Source of the DNA: an uncultured Methylocystaceae bacterium
GTDB taxonomy: Bacteria; Pseudomonadota; Alphaproteobacteria; Rhizobiales; Beijerinckiaceae
DNA: 40,046 bases
Direction of reading: 5' to 3'
Assembly (NCBI GenBank): GCA_945956975.1
Contig: CAMFKC010000001.1
Location: 1-40,046, forward strand
Shown here in pieces: positions 16,822 through 24,959 of this stretch (positions are counted from its first letter, which is position 1; each line of letters opens with the position of its first letter). Under the pieces are notes generated by a model that had not been told where the DNA came from, made no database searches, and saw nothing but the letters and a program-made list of their open reading frames with translations. The position numbers and the translations under genes are program-made.

Positions 16822-16898
16822 CCGGCCGCCGCCGACCCTTTCCACCGATCCCTATCGCTATGACGCGCGCCCCTGACGGCTGCGCGAAGGAGAAAGCC

Positions 16899-18203
16899 AT
16901 GGCCATCACCACCGCCCTCAACCCCCGCATCCTCCAGCCCGGAGACATCGACCCGAACTGGCGCTGGGACCGGCATCTGCCGGCGCTCGGCCACACCGCC
17001 GTCGATTTCGAGCGACGCGTCGATCACGACCGCCTGCGCCGCTACCGCCTCAGCCGCGCCAAGGACGCGCTGAAGAAGTCCGGGCTTGGCGCGCTCCTGA
17101 CCTTCGACGTCAACAACATCCGCTACATCACCGGCACGAAGATCGGGGAATGGGAGCGCGACAAGATGTGCCGCTTCGCGCTTCTCGCCGGCGACGAGGA
17201 GCCCTTCGTCTGGGATTTCGGCTCCGCGGCGGTGCATCACAGGCAATATTGCGACTGGCTGAACCCCGACCATTGCCGTGCCGGCGTCGTCGGCATGCGC
17301 GGCACGATCCCGCCGTCCTTCGGCTTGATGAAATACTATGCCGAGGAGATCGCCTCGCTGCTGCGCGCCGCGGGCGTGCTCGACATGCCGGTCGGCGTCG
17401 ACTACGCCGAGACGGCGATGTTCTTCGCCTTGCAGGAGGCGGGCATCAAGGTCGTCGACGGCCAGCAGGTCATGCTCTCGGCCCGTGAAATCAAGAATGT
17501 CGACGAGATCCACCTCCTGACGCAGGCGGCCAGCATGGTCGACGGCGTCTACCACATGATCTGGGAGGAGCTGAAGCCGGGCATCCGCGAGAACGACATC
17601 GTCGCCATGGCCAACAAGCTGCTCTACGAGATGGGCTCCGACGACGTGGAGGCGATCAACGCGATCGCCGGCGAGCGCTGCAACCCGCATCCGCACAACT
17701 TTACAGACCGCCTGTTCCGCCCGGGTGACCAGGCGTTCTTCGACATCCTGCAGAGCTACCAGGGTTATCGTACCTGCTACTACCGCACTTTCAACATCGG
17801 CCGCGCGACGCCAGTGCAGCGCGACGCCTATGTGAAGGCGCGCGAATGGCTGGATGCCTCCATAGCGATGATCAAGCCGGGCGTCACGACCGACAAAGTG
17901 GCGGCGGTCTGGCCGACGGCCGAGAGCCTCGGCTTCCCGAACGAGCTGGCCGCCTTCGGCCTGCAGTTCGGCCACGGCCTCGGCCTTGCGCTGCATGAGC
18001 GCCCGATCATCAGCCGCGCGGTCAGCTTCGAAAATCCCATGGTCATCGAGACGGGCATGGTCTTCGCGCTCGAAACCTACTGCCCGGCCGCGGACGGCTA
18101 CTCGGCGGCGCGCATCGAGGAGGAGGTCGTCGTGACCGACAAGGGCTGCGAGGTCATCAGCCTCTTCCCCGCCGAAGAGCTGCCGATCGCCAACCGCTAC
18201 TGA
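16899..18203 (+). CDS. M24-fold (pita-bread) protein, peptidase/creatinase/lyase family
   Basis: A 434-residue protein with the M24 architecture: creatinase-type N-terminal domain (about 35-185) and C-terminal pita-bread domain. Family members include Xaa-Pro aminopeptidases, creatinase and the DMSP lyase DddP, so the fold alone does not give the reaction. Of the five usual metal ligands, four are in place: D282 (FFD), H359 (FGHGLG), E392 (FALE) and E407 (RIEEEV). The second Asp, expected 11 residues after D282 in the CSDITRTF-like segment, is C293 (TCYYRTF). Metal binding may therefore be altered or absent. HERP after the His is kept. Start at 16899 follows GAAGGAG. Its place between a polyol SDR and an E1alpha gene suggests a catabolic hydrolase or lyase, not protein turnover. 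Confidence 0.85.
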   Translation: MAITTALNPRILQPGDIDPNWRWDRHLPALGHTAVDFERRVDHDRLRRYRLSRAKDALKKSGLGALLTFDVNNIRYITGTKIGEWERDKMCRFALLAGDEEPFVWDFGSAAVHHRQYCDWLNPDHCRAGVVGMRGTIPPSFGLMKYYAEEIASLLRAAGVLDMPVGVDYAETAMFFALQEAGIKVVDGQQVMLSAREIKNVDEIHLLTQAASMVDGVYHMIWEELKPGIRENDIVAMANKLLYEMGSDDVEAINAIAGERCNPHPHNFTDRLFRPGDQAFFDILQSYQGYRTCYYRTFNIGRATPVQRDAYVKAREWLDASIAMIKPGVTTDKVAAVWPTAESLGFPNELAAFGLQFGHGLGLALHERPIISRAVSFENPMVIETGMVFALETYCPAADGYSAARIEEEVVVTDKGCEVISLFPAEELPIANRY

Positions 18204-18259
18204 CATCCCGCCGCGCCGGAGCGTCTGCCTCAGGTGCGGCCTTCACCGGGAAGAGATCC

Positions 18260-19267
18260 ATGACACAAAGGAAGACCAACTCCGACGCCTATCTGCGGAT
18301 GTACCGCCAGATGGTGCGCATCCGCGCCTTCGAGGACCAGGCGAATTCGCTTTACCTGTCGGCCAAGATGCCAGGGCTGACCCACATGTATTCCGGCCAG
18401 GAAGCGGTGGCGGTCGGCATCTGCGAGGCGTTGACGCGTGACGACAAGGTCACCTCGACTCATCGCGGCCACGGCCACTGCGTCGCCAAGGGTGCGGAAT
18501 TCAAGGAGATGTTCTGCGAGCTTCTCGGCCGTGCCGAGGGTTATTGCGGCGGCAAGGGCGGCTCCATGCACATCGCCGACCAGTCGAACGGCAATCTCGG
18601 AGCCAATGCCATCGTAGGCGGCTCGATGGGTATCGCCACGGGGGCCGCGCTTTCGGCCAAGCGTCTCGGGCGCAAGGATGTGACGGTCTGTTTCTTCGGC
18701 GACGGCGCGACGGCACAGGGCCTGCTCTACGAGGTCATGAACATGGCCGCGCTCTGGAGACTACCGGTCATCTATGCATGCGAGAACAACGGTTACAGCG
18801 AATATACCAAGACCGCCGAGATCGCCGCCGGCTCGCTGACGGCGCGCGCCGAGGCCTTCGGTATCGAAGCTTTCACCGTCGACGGCCAGGACGTGCTGGC
18901 AGTCAATGAGCTCGCACAGAAGCTGGTTGCCCGCTGCCGTAAGGGGGAGGGGCCGTTCTTCGTGCAGCTCGACACCTACCGCTATCACGGCCACCATGTC
19001 GGCGATATCAACCGCGAATACTACCGCTCCAAGGACGAGGAGGCGCTCTGGAAAAACGAGCGTGACCCGATCCTTAATTTCGGCCGCTGGCTGTCGGCCG
19101 AGGGCCTCGCGTCGGCCGACGAGCTCGCTGCCATCGAGAAGGCCGTGAAGGCCGATGCGGAAGCCGCCGTCGCCTATGCGCTGGCTGCGCCTTTCCCCGA
19201 TCCCTCGCAGGTGGGACGCCATGTCTTCACCGACATGATCGTCGCCCGAGGAGACCACAATGCGTGA
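18260..19267 (+). CDS. Thiamine-diphosphate 2-oxoacid/acetoin dehydrogenase E1 alpha subunit
   Basis: E1 alpha chain, 335 residues, of an acyl-transferring dehydrogenase complex; with E1 beta it decarboxylates a 2-oxoacid or cleaves an acyloin and passes the acyl group to lipoyl. The thiamine-binding region GDGATAQG begins at 147 and ends near ENN (175-177); STHRGHGHCVAKG and CGGKGGSMHIAD are conserved active-site loops. The latter, with the short MYRQMVRIRAFEDQ start, looks more like acetoin dehydrogenase AcoA than pyruvate dehydrogenase, though this is by eye. It overlaps the E1 beta gene by 8 bases. Neighbouring polyol SDR and aldehyde dehydrogenase fit acyloin cleavage, which gives acyl-CoA plus an aldehyde. 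Confidence 0.92.
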   Translation: MTQRKTNSDAYLRMYRQMVRIRAFEDQANSLYLSAKMPGLTHMYSGQEAVAVGICEALTRDDKVTSTHRGHGHCVAKGAEFKEMFCELLGRAEGYCGGKGGSMHIADQSNGNLGANAIVGGSMGIATGAALSAKRLGRKDVTVCFFGDGATAQGLLYEVMNMAALWRLPVIYACENNGYSEYTKTAEIAAGSLTARAEAFGIEAFTVDGQDVLAVNELAQKLVARCRKGEGPFFVQLDTYRYHGHHVGDINREYYRSKDEEALWKNERDPILNFGRWLSAEGLASADELAAIEKAVKADAEAAVAYALAAPFPDPSQVGRHVFTDMIVARGDHNA

Positions 19268-20243
19268 AATCACCCTTTCCAAGGCCGTCAACGAGGCAAT
19301 CGCCGAGGAGATGCGCCGCGATCCCTCGATCTTCCTGATCGGCGAGGACGTCGCCGAGGCCGGTACGCCCTTCAAGGTGCTCTCCGGCCTCGTCGAGGAG
19401 TTCGGCCCGGACCGCATCATCGACACCCCCATTTCCGAACCCGGCTTCATGGGCATGGCGGTGGGCGCGGCGATAACGGGCAGCCGCCCGATCGTCGACC
19501 TGATGTTCGGCGACTTCATCTTCCTCGTCATGGACCAGCTCTGCAACCAGGCGGCCAAGACGCATTACATGTCGGGCGGCAAGCTGAAGGTGCCGCTCGT
19601 GCTGCGCACCAATCTCGGCGCTACCCGCCGCTCGGCCGCCCAGCACAGCCAGTCGCTGCATGCGCTCGTCGCGCATATTCCCGGCCTCAAGGTCGCGCTG
19701 CCGTCCTCGGCCTACGAGGCGAAGGGCCTCCTGAAGACGGCGATCCGCGACGACAACCCGGTCGTCATCTTCGAAGACAAGCTGATGTACCAGGAAAAGG
19801 CCGGCGTGCCCGAGGAGGAATATCTCATCCCCTTCGGTGTCGCCAACGTGAAGCGCGAGGGGCGCGACGTAACGCTCATTGCCACGTCCTCCATGGTGCA
19901 GGTCGCCGAAAAGGCGGCCGACATGCTCGCGGCCGAAGGTATTTCGGCCGAGGTCATCGACCCGCGCACGATCGTGCCGCTCGACGAGGAGACGCTGCTC
20001 GCCTCCGCGCGCAAGACCGGGCGCGTCGTCGTCATCGACGAGGGGCACCAGAGCTACGGCGTCACCGCCGAGATCGCCAGCCGCATCGGGGACAAGGCCT
20101 TCTACCATCTTGACGCGCCGGTGCAGCGCATGGGCGCCATGGATGTCCCGGTTCCCTTCTCGCCGGCGCTGGAGGACCTGACGGTGCCGACGCCGGATGG
20201 CGTAGCTGCGCGGGCGCGGGCGCTCGTACGCGGGGAGATCTGA
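19260..20243 (+). CDS. Thiamine-diphosphate 2-oxoacid/acetoin dehydrogenase E1 beta subunit
   Basis: E1 beta chain, 327 residues, partner of the preceding E1 alpha. The N-terminal pyrimidine-binding domain shows IFLIGEDVAEAGTPFKV and IIDTPISEPGFMGMAVGAA, with the conserved Glu residues that activate thiamine. The transketolase C-terminal domain shows EVIDPRTIVPLDEETLL and VVIDEGHQSYGVTAEIASR. In acetoin and pyruvate complexes this chain completes the active site at the alpha/beta interface. It overlaps E1 alpha and is followed two bases later by the lipoyl protein gene, so stoichiometric expression is likely. Confidence 0.94.
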   Translation: MREITLSKAVNEAIAEEMRRDPSIFLIGEDVAEAGTPFKVLSGLVEEFGPDRIIDTPISEPGFMGMAVGAAITGSRPIVDLMFGDFIFLVMDQLCNQAAKTHYMSGGKLKVPLVLRTNLGATRRSAAQHSQSLHALVAHIPGLKVALPSSAYEAKGLLKTAIRDDNPVVIFEDKLMYQEKAGVPEEEYLIPFGVANVKREGRDVTLIATSSMVQVAEKAADMLAAEGISAEVIDPRTIVPLDEETLLASARKTGRVVVIDEGHQSYGVTAEIASRIGDKAFYHLDAPVQRMGAMDVPVPFSPALEDLTVPTPDGVAARARALVRGEI

Positions 20244-20245
20244 CC

Positions 20246-21214
20246 ATGGCGAACGATGTCATCATGCCGGCGCTCGGCATGGCCCAGACCTCCGGCGTGA
20301 TCGTCAACTGGCTGAAGGCCACCGGTGACGCGGTGGCCGAAGGCGATCCGCTGATGGAGGTGGAGACCGACAAGGCGGTCATGGAGGTCCAGGCGCTCGC
20401 CTCCGGCTTCCTGATCGAGATCCTGCATCCCGCCGGTGCCGATGTCCCGGTCGGGGAGGTGATCGCCCGCATCGGCGCGAGCGCGGATGCGGTGGTTTCG
20501 GCGAAAAAGCCGGAGCCGGCGCCCGCCGTGGCGGCGGAAGCACCGGCCCGCGCGGTTGACGCAGCCGCTTCGCCCGAACCGGTGCGCAAGGCGCCCGCAC
20601 AGCCGGCCCAGGCGGGCAAAGTATTGGCCTCTCCCAAGGCGCGCCGGCTGGCCGACGAGCGCGGCGTCGATCTTCGCCGCCTCGTCGGCCAGGGCATCAC
20701 CGAGCCCATCCACGTCGCCGATCTCGACCGCTATGTCGCCGTTCCTGCGCCACAGGCCGCAGGCGCCGCGCTGAACGAGATCCTTGCCACCCTTCCGGCG
20801 GATGCGCTCCGGCAATTCGCCGACTGGGCCGAACGGGAAGCCGGGGTCTCGGCCGCCGCGCTGCTGGCGGCGCTTGCCGGCTCCGCGCTCGGCCGGCCGG
20901 CGACGATCCGCGTCGAGCACCGCCATGCGGCGCATGTCTACGACATCGGCGCCCGCCCGTCGCTCGGCGGGCTTGCCGCACGGGACGACGGGCAGGCCGA
21001 ATCGGCCCTCATCCTGCGTGACCTGAGGGGAAGCCGCATCGGGCGGGCAAGGCTGGCGGCCGATCTCGCCCCGGTGCTGACTCTTGCCGACGATGAGGAC
21101 CGGCTTTCCGTGACGCTCACCTTCACGGGCGACCGTTTGGGAACGGAGGATGCCTTCGCCCTGATCGACGCCTTTGCGGCGCGGGTGGAAAACCCGATGC
21201 GCCTGCTTCTCTAG
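20246..21214 (+). CDS. Lipoyl carrier with E3-binding domain and decayed E2 catalytic domain
   Basis: A 322-residue E2-like protein. Residues 1-78 are a lipoyl domain with the acceptor K43 in VETDKAVMEV. A flexible Ala/Pro linker runs from about 85 to 125. A peripheral-subunit-binding domain spans about 128-163 (SPKARRLADERGVDLRRL, HVADLDRY). The remaining 150 residues are far shorter than a full acyltransferase. They end like one (ALIDAFAARVENPMRLLL), but the HxxxD/NG catalytic motif expected just before is replaced by TFTGDRLGTED, so the catalytic His is gone. It should act as the swinging arm and binding platform, while acyl transfer is supplied by the separate gene at 22666-23550. It starts two bases after the E1 beta stop. 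The alternative, a frameshifted E2, is disfavoured because the frame is intact throughout. Confidence 0.85.
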   Translation: MANDVIMPALGMAQTSGVIVNWLKATGDAVAEGDPLMEVETDKAVMEVQALASGFLIEILHPAGADVPVGEVIARIGASADAVVSAKKPEPAPAVAAEAPARAVDAAASPEPVRKAPAQPAQAGKVLASPKARRLADERGVDLRRLVGQGITEPIHVADLDRYVAVPAPQAAGAALNEILATLPADALRQFADWAEREAGVSAAALLAALAGSALGRPATIRVEHRHAAHVYDIGARPSLGGLAARDDGQAESALILRDLRGSRIGRARLAADLAPVLTLADDEDRLSVTLTFTGDRLGTEDAFALIDAFAARVENPMRLLL

Positions 21215-21227
21215 GAGGAACCCCAAG

Positions 21228-22658
21228 ATGTTCCAGACCGAACTCTATATCAACGGCCAATGGCGCCCCGCCTCGGAAGGCGCCCGCTTCGACGTGCTGA
21301 ACCCCGCCGACGAGACCGTGCTCGCGTCCGTCGCCTCCGGGACGGTGGAGGATGCCAGGGCGGCCGTCGATGCTGCGGCGGAGGCGATGAAGGGCTGGGC
21401 GGCGAAGACGCCGCGCGCCCGCGCCGAGATCCTGCGCAAGGCCTTCGAGCTGATGACGGCGCGGCTGGAGGATTTCGCCCGGCTGATCACGCTGGAAAAC
21501 GGCAAGGCGCGTGCCGACGCCATGGGCGAGGCCGCCTATGCGGCGGAATTCTTCCGCTGGTTTTCGGAAGAGGCCGTGCGGGGCGAGGGGCTGCTTGCCC
21601 GTGCGCCGGCCTCGGGCGCGCGCATCCTGGTGCAGCAGCGGCCCGCCGGCGTGGCGGTGCTCGTTACCCCGTGGAACTATCCGGCCGCGATGGGAACGCG
21701 CAAGATCGCGCCTGCGCTCGCCGCGGGTTGCTCCGTTGTCATCAAGCCGGCGTCGGAAACGCCGCTCACCATGCTCGCCTTGATGCCACTCCTCGAAGAG
21801 GCGGGCGTGCCGCCAGGCGTCGTCAACGTCCTGCCTTCCCGCTCGTCCGGTGCGGTGGTCGATGCGATGCTGCGCGATCCGCGCGTGCGCGTCGTCTCGT
21901 TCACCGGTTCCACCGCCGTCGGGCGCAAGCTCCTGCATTCGGCGGCCGAACAGGTGCTCAAGCCCGCGATGGAGCTTGGCGGCAATGCCCCGGTCATCGT
22001 TTTCGAGGATGCCGATATCGATGTTGCCGTCGAGGGCGCGATGCTCGCCAAGATGCGCAACCTCGGCGAAGCCTGCACGGCGGCCAACCGCTTCTATGTG
22101 CATGAGGATGTCGCCGACGCCTTCGTCGATCGCTTCACCGCCCGCATGGCCGCGCTCAAGGTCGGCAACGGCATCGAGGCCGGCGTCGATGTCGGCCCGC
22201 TCGTCAATGCCGATACACGCGACAAGGTGGCCGCCTTCGTCGCCGATGCCGTGGCGAAGGGCGCGAAGGTCCGCCTCGGCGGGAAAGTGCCCGACGGCAA
22301 GGGCTTCTTCTATTCGCCGACGGTGCTGACCGACGTGCCCGACAACGCGGCCTGCGTCGGCGACGAGATCTTCGGCCCCGTCGCCGCCATCCAGACGTTC
22401 CGCGAGGAGGGCGAGGTCATCCGCCGCGCCAACGACACGGAATACGGCCTCGTGGCCTACGTCTTCACCCGCGACATGGCGCGAGGGCTGCGGGTCAGCG
22501 AACAGCTCGATTTCGGCATGATCGGCCTCAATCGTGGGCTCGTCTCCGATCCGGCCGCGCCCTTTGGGGGCATGAAGCAGTCCGGGCTCGGGCGTGAAGG
22601 GGGGCATGAGGGCATGCTCGAATTCATGGAGACCCAATATATCTCGGCGAGCTGGTGA
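21228..22658 (+). CDS. NAD(P)-dependent aldehyde dehydrogenase, succinate-semialdehyde type
   Basis: Aldehyde dehydrogenase superfamily, 476 residues, cytoplasmic; oxidises an aldehyde to the acid. ATG at 21228 follows TAGGAGGA that overlaps the upstream stop; an in-frame extension from 21174 is rejected. Cofactor motif FTGSTAVGR, general base E249 in MELGG, catalytic Cys C283 in GEACTAANR, substrate tunnel marker TPWNYP, and C-terminal PFGGMKQSGLGREGG. The CTAANRFYV and SGLGREGG patterns resemble GabD-like succinate- or glutarate-semialdehyde dehydrogenases. It is inserted between the two halves of the E2 component, which suggests that its aldehyde is a product of the E1 reaction (inference). 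Confidence 0.93.
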   Translation: MFQTELYINGQWRPASEGARFDVLNPADETVLASVASGTVEDARAAVDAAAEAMKGWAAKTPRARAEILRKAFELMTARLEDFARLITLENGKARADAMGEAAYAAEFFRWFSEEAVRGEGLLARAPASGARILVQQRPAGVAVLVTPWNYPAAMGTRKIAPALAAGCSVVIKPASETPLTMLALMPLLEEAGVPPGVVNVLPSRSSGAVVDAMLRDPRVRVVSFTGSTAVGRKLLHSAAEQVLKPAMELGGNAPVIVFEDADIDVAVEGAMLAKMRNLGEACTAANRFYVHEDVADAFVDRFTARMAALKVGNGIEAGVDVGPLVNADTRDKVAAFVADAVAKGAKVRLGGKVPDGKGFFYSPTVLTDVPDNAACVGDEIFGPVAAIQTFREEGEVIRRANDTEYGLVAYVFTRDMARGLRVSEQLDFGMIGLNRGLVSDPAAPFGGMKQSGLGREGGHEGMLEFMETQYISASW

Positions 22659-22665
22659 GGCAACG

Positions 22666-23550
22666 ATGGTCGATTTCGTGGCAAGTCCCGCAACCCGCGC
22701 CTACGCCGCGCAAAAGGGCGTCGATCTGTCGGCGCTCGCGGCCGAGACGGGGCGGACGAACCTCGCGCGCGAGGATGTCGAGCGAAAGCTTTCAGGGGCG
22801 GCGCCCGTCGCCGTGAATACGGCCGATCCCTGGGCGGTGGACCATGGCCAGTGGGGGCCGGTTCGCCACGAGCCGCTGTCGAAGCTGATGCAGCTCGGCG
22901 CGGCCAACCTGTCGGTGGCGCAGCGCCTCATCCCGGCCGTGACCCATCACGACGAGGCGGAGATGGATGCCGTCGAGGCGCTCCGGGCCGGGCTTCGGGC
23001 CGATGCCGCGGAAAAGGGCGTGAAGCTGACGGCGCTCGCCTTTCATGTGCTGGCGCTCGCCGCGTGCCTGAAGGCCTTCCCGCGCTTCAACGCATCGCTG
23101 ACGGCGGACGGCACGGCGCTCGTCCTGAAGGACTATGTGCATATCGGCGTCGCCGTCGATACGCCGAACGGCCTGATGGTCCCGGTCATCCGCGATGCCG
23201 ACCGCAAGGGTCTCCTTGCGGTCGCAGCGGAGATCGCCGACCTTGCCGCCCGCGCGCAGGCGCGAAAAATCCGGCCGGACGAGATGGGCGGCGCGTCCAT
23301 GTCCATTTCCAGCCTCGGCGGCATCGGCGGCAGCGCCTTCACGCCGATCGTCAATCCGCCGGAAGTGGCGATCCTCGGCATCACGCGCGCGCAGATGCAG
23401 CCGCACTGGAACGGCGAGGCTTTCGAGCCGCGCCTGACCGTCCCGCTCGACCTCTCCTACGACCATCGCGCGATCAACGGGGCCGATGCGGCGCGCTTCC
23501 TGTCGTTCTACGCGCGGCTGATCGCTGATCCGCGCCGCCTGCTGCTGTGA
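22666..23550 (+). CDS. E2 acyltransferase lacking a lipoyl domain
   Basis: Dihydrolipoamide acyltransferase core, 294 residues. It begins directly with a peripheral-subunit-binding domain (about 5-40: SPATRAYAAQKGVDLSALAAE) and continues into the catalytic domain (about 60-294). The active site is SYDHRAINGADAARF with H267 and N271. Asn in place of the more common Asp of HxxxDG is known in some pyruvate dehydrogenase E2 enzymes. FNASLTADGTALVLKDYVHIGVAVDTPNGL and SISSLGGIGGSAFTPIVNPPE are also typical. No lipoyl domain precedes it: the ATG at 22666 lies 7 bases after the aldehyde dehydrogenase stop with GAGG upstream. It presumably uses the lipoyl arm of 20246-21214. Such a division of E2 between two genes is unusual. 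Confidence 0.9.
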   Translation: MVDFVASPATRAYAAQKGVDLSALAAETGRTNLAREDVERKLSGAAPVAVNTADPWAVDHGQWGPVRHEPLSKLMQLGAANLSVAQRLIPAVTHHDEAEMDAVEALRAGLRADAAEKGVKLTALAFHVLALAACLKAFPRFNASLTADGTALVLKDYVHIGVAVDTPNGLMVPVIRDADRKGLLAVAAEIADLAARAQARKIRPDEMGGASMSISSLGGIGGSAFTPIVNPPEVAILGITRAQMQPHWNGEAFEPRLTVPLDLSYDHRAINGADAARFLSFYARLIADPRRLLL

Positions 23551-23557
23551 GGAACGC

Positions 23558-24937
23558 ATGACACGGAAAGTCGATTTTCTGGTGATCGGGGCGGGGCCGG
23601 GCGGCTATGCCGCCGCCTTCCGCGCCGCCGATCTCGGCCGAAAGGTGGTGCTGGTCGATGCCCGGGCGACGCTCGGCGGCGTCTGCCTCAACGAGGGCTG
23701 CATCCCGTCGAAGGCGCTGCTGCACGCCGCGGCCATTCTGCACGAGATGAGCGAGGCGAAGGACTGGGGAATCGCCGTGGAAGAGCGGCCACCGATCGAT
23801 CTTGAAAGGCTGCGGGCGCGAAAGGACGGGATCGTCACCACCCTCACGGGTGGTCTTGCCGGCCTGGCGCGCCGGCGCAAGGTCGAGGTGATCCAGGGTT
23901 TTGCCCGCTTCGGCGGGCCCGACCGCGTCGTCGTCGGCGACGAGGAACTGCAGTTTGCAGATTGTGTCATCGCCACAGGCTCCGCGCCGGTACGCCTGCC
24001 CAGCTGGCCGGAGGATTCGCGGATCTGGGACAGCACGGCCGCGCTGGAGCTGCGTGGCGTTCCGGACCGGCTGGCCGTCGTCGGGGGCGGCATCATCGGG
24101 CTGGAAATGGCGACGGTCTATGCCGCGCTGGGCTCGGCCGTGACGGTCGTCGAGCTCGGCCCGCAGATCGTTCCCGGTGCCGATGGCGAGGCCGCCTCGA
24201 TCCTGCGGGCGTCGCTGGAGGCCTCGGGCTGCCGGATCCTGACCGACACGCGCGTCACGGCGATAACGCCGGGCAAGGAAACCGTCGGCCTCGAGCTTTC
24301 GGGCGCGGTGGAGGAGCATGTCGAGGCCGATGCCGTCATACAGGCCGTCGGGCGCCGGGCGGATGCCGCCGCGCTCGACCTTGCCAAGGCAGGACTGGAG
24401 GCGAGGGCGGACGGAACGCTGGCCGTCGATCCCTACGGTCGCACCGGCAAGGCGAACATCTACGCGATCGGCGACGTCACCGGCGGGCCGATGCTCGCCC
24501 ACCGGGCGACGCATCAGGGCAAGATCGCCGCCGAGCTTGCCTCGGGGCATCATCCCGCGCCGCTTTCCGCCCTCATCCCCTCGGTCGCCTATACCCGGCC
24601 GGAGCTCGCCTGGATCGGCCAGAGCCTCGATCAGGCCAGGGCGGCGGGCGTGAAGGCAAGGGCGGCAAGCTTTCCCTGGCAGGCAAGCGGCCGGAACCTC
24701 ACCTCGGGGGCCGGGGCCGGGCTGACGCGGCTCGTCTATTGCGAGGAGAGCAAGCGCCTGCTTGGCGCGACGCTGGTCGGAACCAATGCCGGCGAGCTCC
24801 TGTCGGAGCTGACGCTGGCAATCGAGATGGGTGCGCGGCTGGAGGACGTCGCGCTGACGGTCCACGCCCATCCAACCCTGTCGGAGACGGTGGCCTTTGC
24901 GGCCGAGCGCGCGCTCGGCACGCTGACCGATCTCTGA
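23558..24937 (+). CDS. lpdA: Dihydrolipoyl dehydrogenase (E3)
   Basis: FAD- and NAD-dependent E3 component, 459 residues; reoxidises the dihydrolipoyl group of the complex. FAD motif VIGAGPGGYAAAFRAA (9-24), redox disulfide C43/C48 in CLNEGCIPSK, NAD-binding motif VVGGGIIGLEMA, second FAD contact IYAIGDVTGGPMLAHRA, and the catalytic His/Glu pair H438/E443 in HPTLSE near the C-terminus, supplied across the dimer. The gene begins 7 bases after the E2 stop. A complex-specific E3 inside the operon, separate from housekeeping copies that would be expected elsewhere, supports this being a dedicated, inducible dehydrogenase complex. Confidence 0.95.
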   Translation: MTRKVDFLVIGAGPGGYAAAFRAADLGRKVVLVDARATLGGVCLNEGCIPSKALLHAAAILHEMSEAKDWGIAVEERPPIDLERLRARKDGIVTTLTGGLAGLARRRKVEVIQGFARFGGPDRVVVGDEELQFADCVIATGSAPVRLPSWPEDSRIWDSTAALELRGVPDRLAVVGGGIIGLEMATVYAALGSAVTVVELGPQIVPGADGEAASILRASLEASGCRILTDTRVTAITPGKETVGLELSGAVEEHVEADAVIQAVGRRADAAALDLAKAGLEARADGTLAVDPYGRTGKANIYAIGDVTGGPMLAHRATHQGKIAAELASGHHPAPLSALIPSVAYTRPELAWIGQSLDQARAAGVKARAASFPWQASGRNLTSGAGAGLTRLVYCEESKRLLGATLVGTNAGELLSELTLAIEMGARLEDVALTVHAHPTLSETVAFAAERALGTLTDL

Positions 24938-24959
24938 CGGCGACATAGGGAGGAATGAA

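Noticed and set aside
20246..21214. Lipoyl protein as a frameshifted pseudogene of a normal E2
   Set aside because: The frame runs without interruption to an E2-like C-terminal end, and a full catalytic domain with its own binding domain and ribosome site follows in a separate gene; a divided E2 explains this better.
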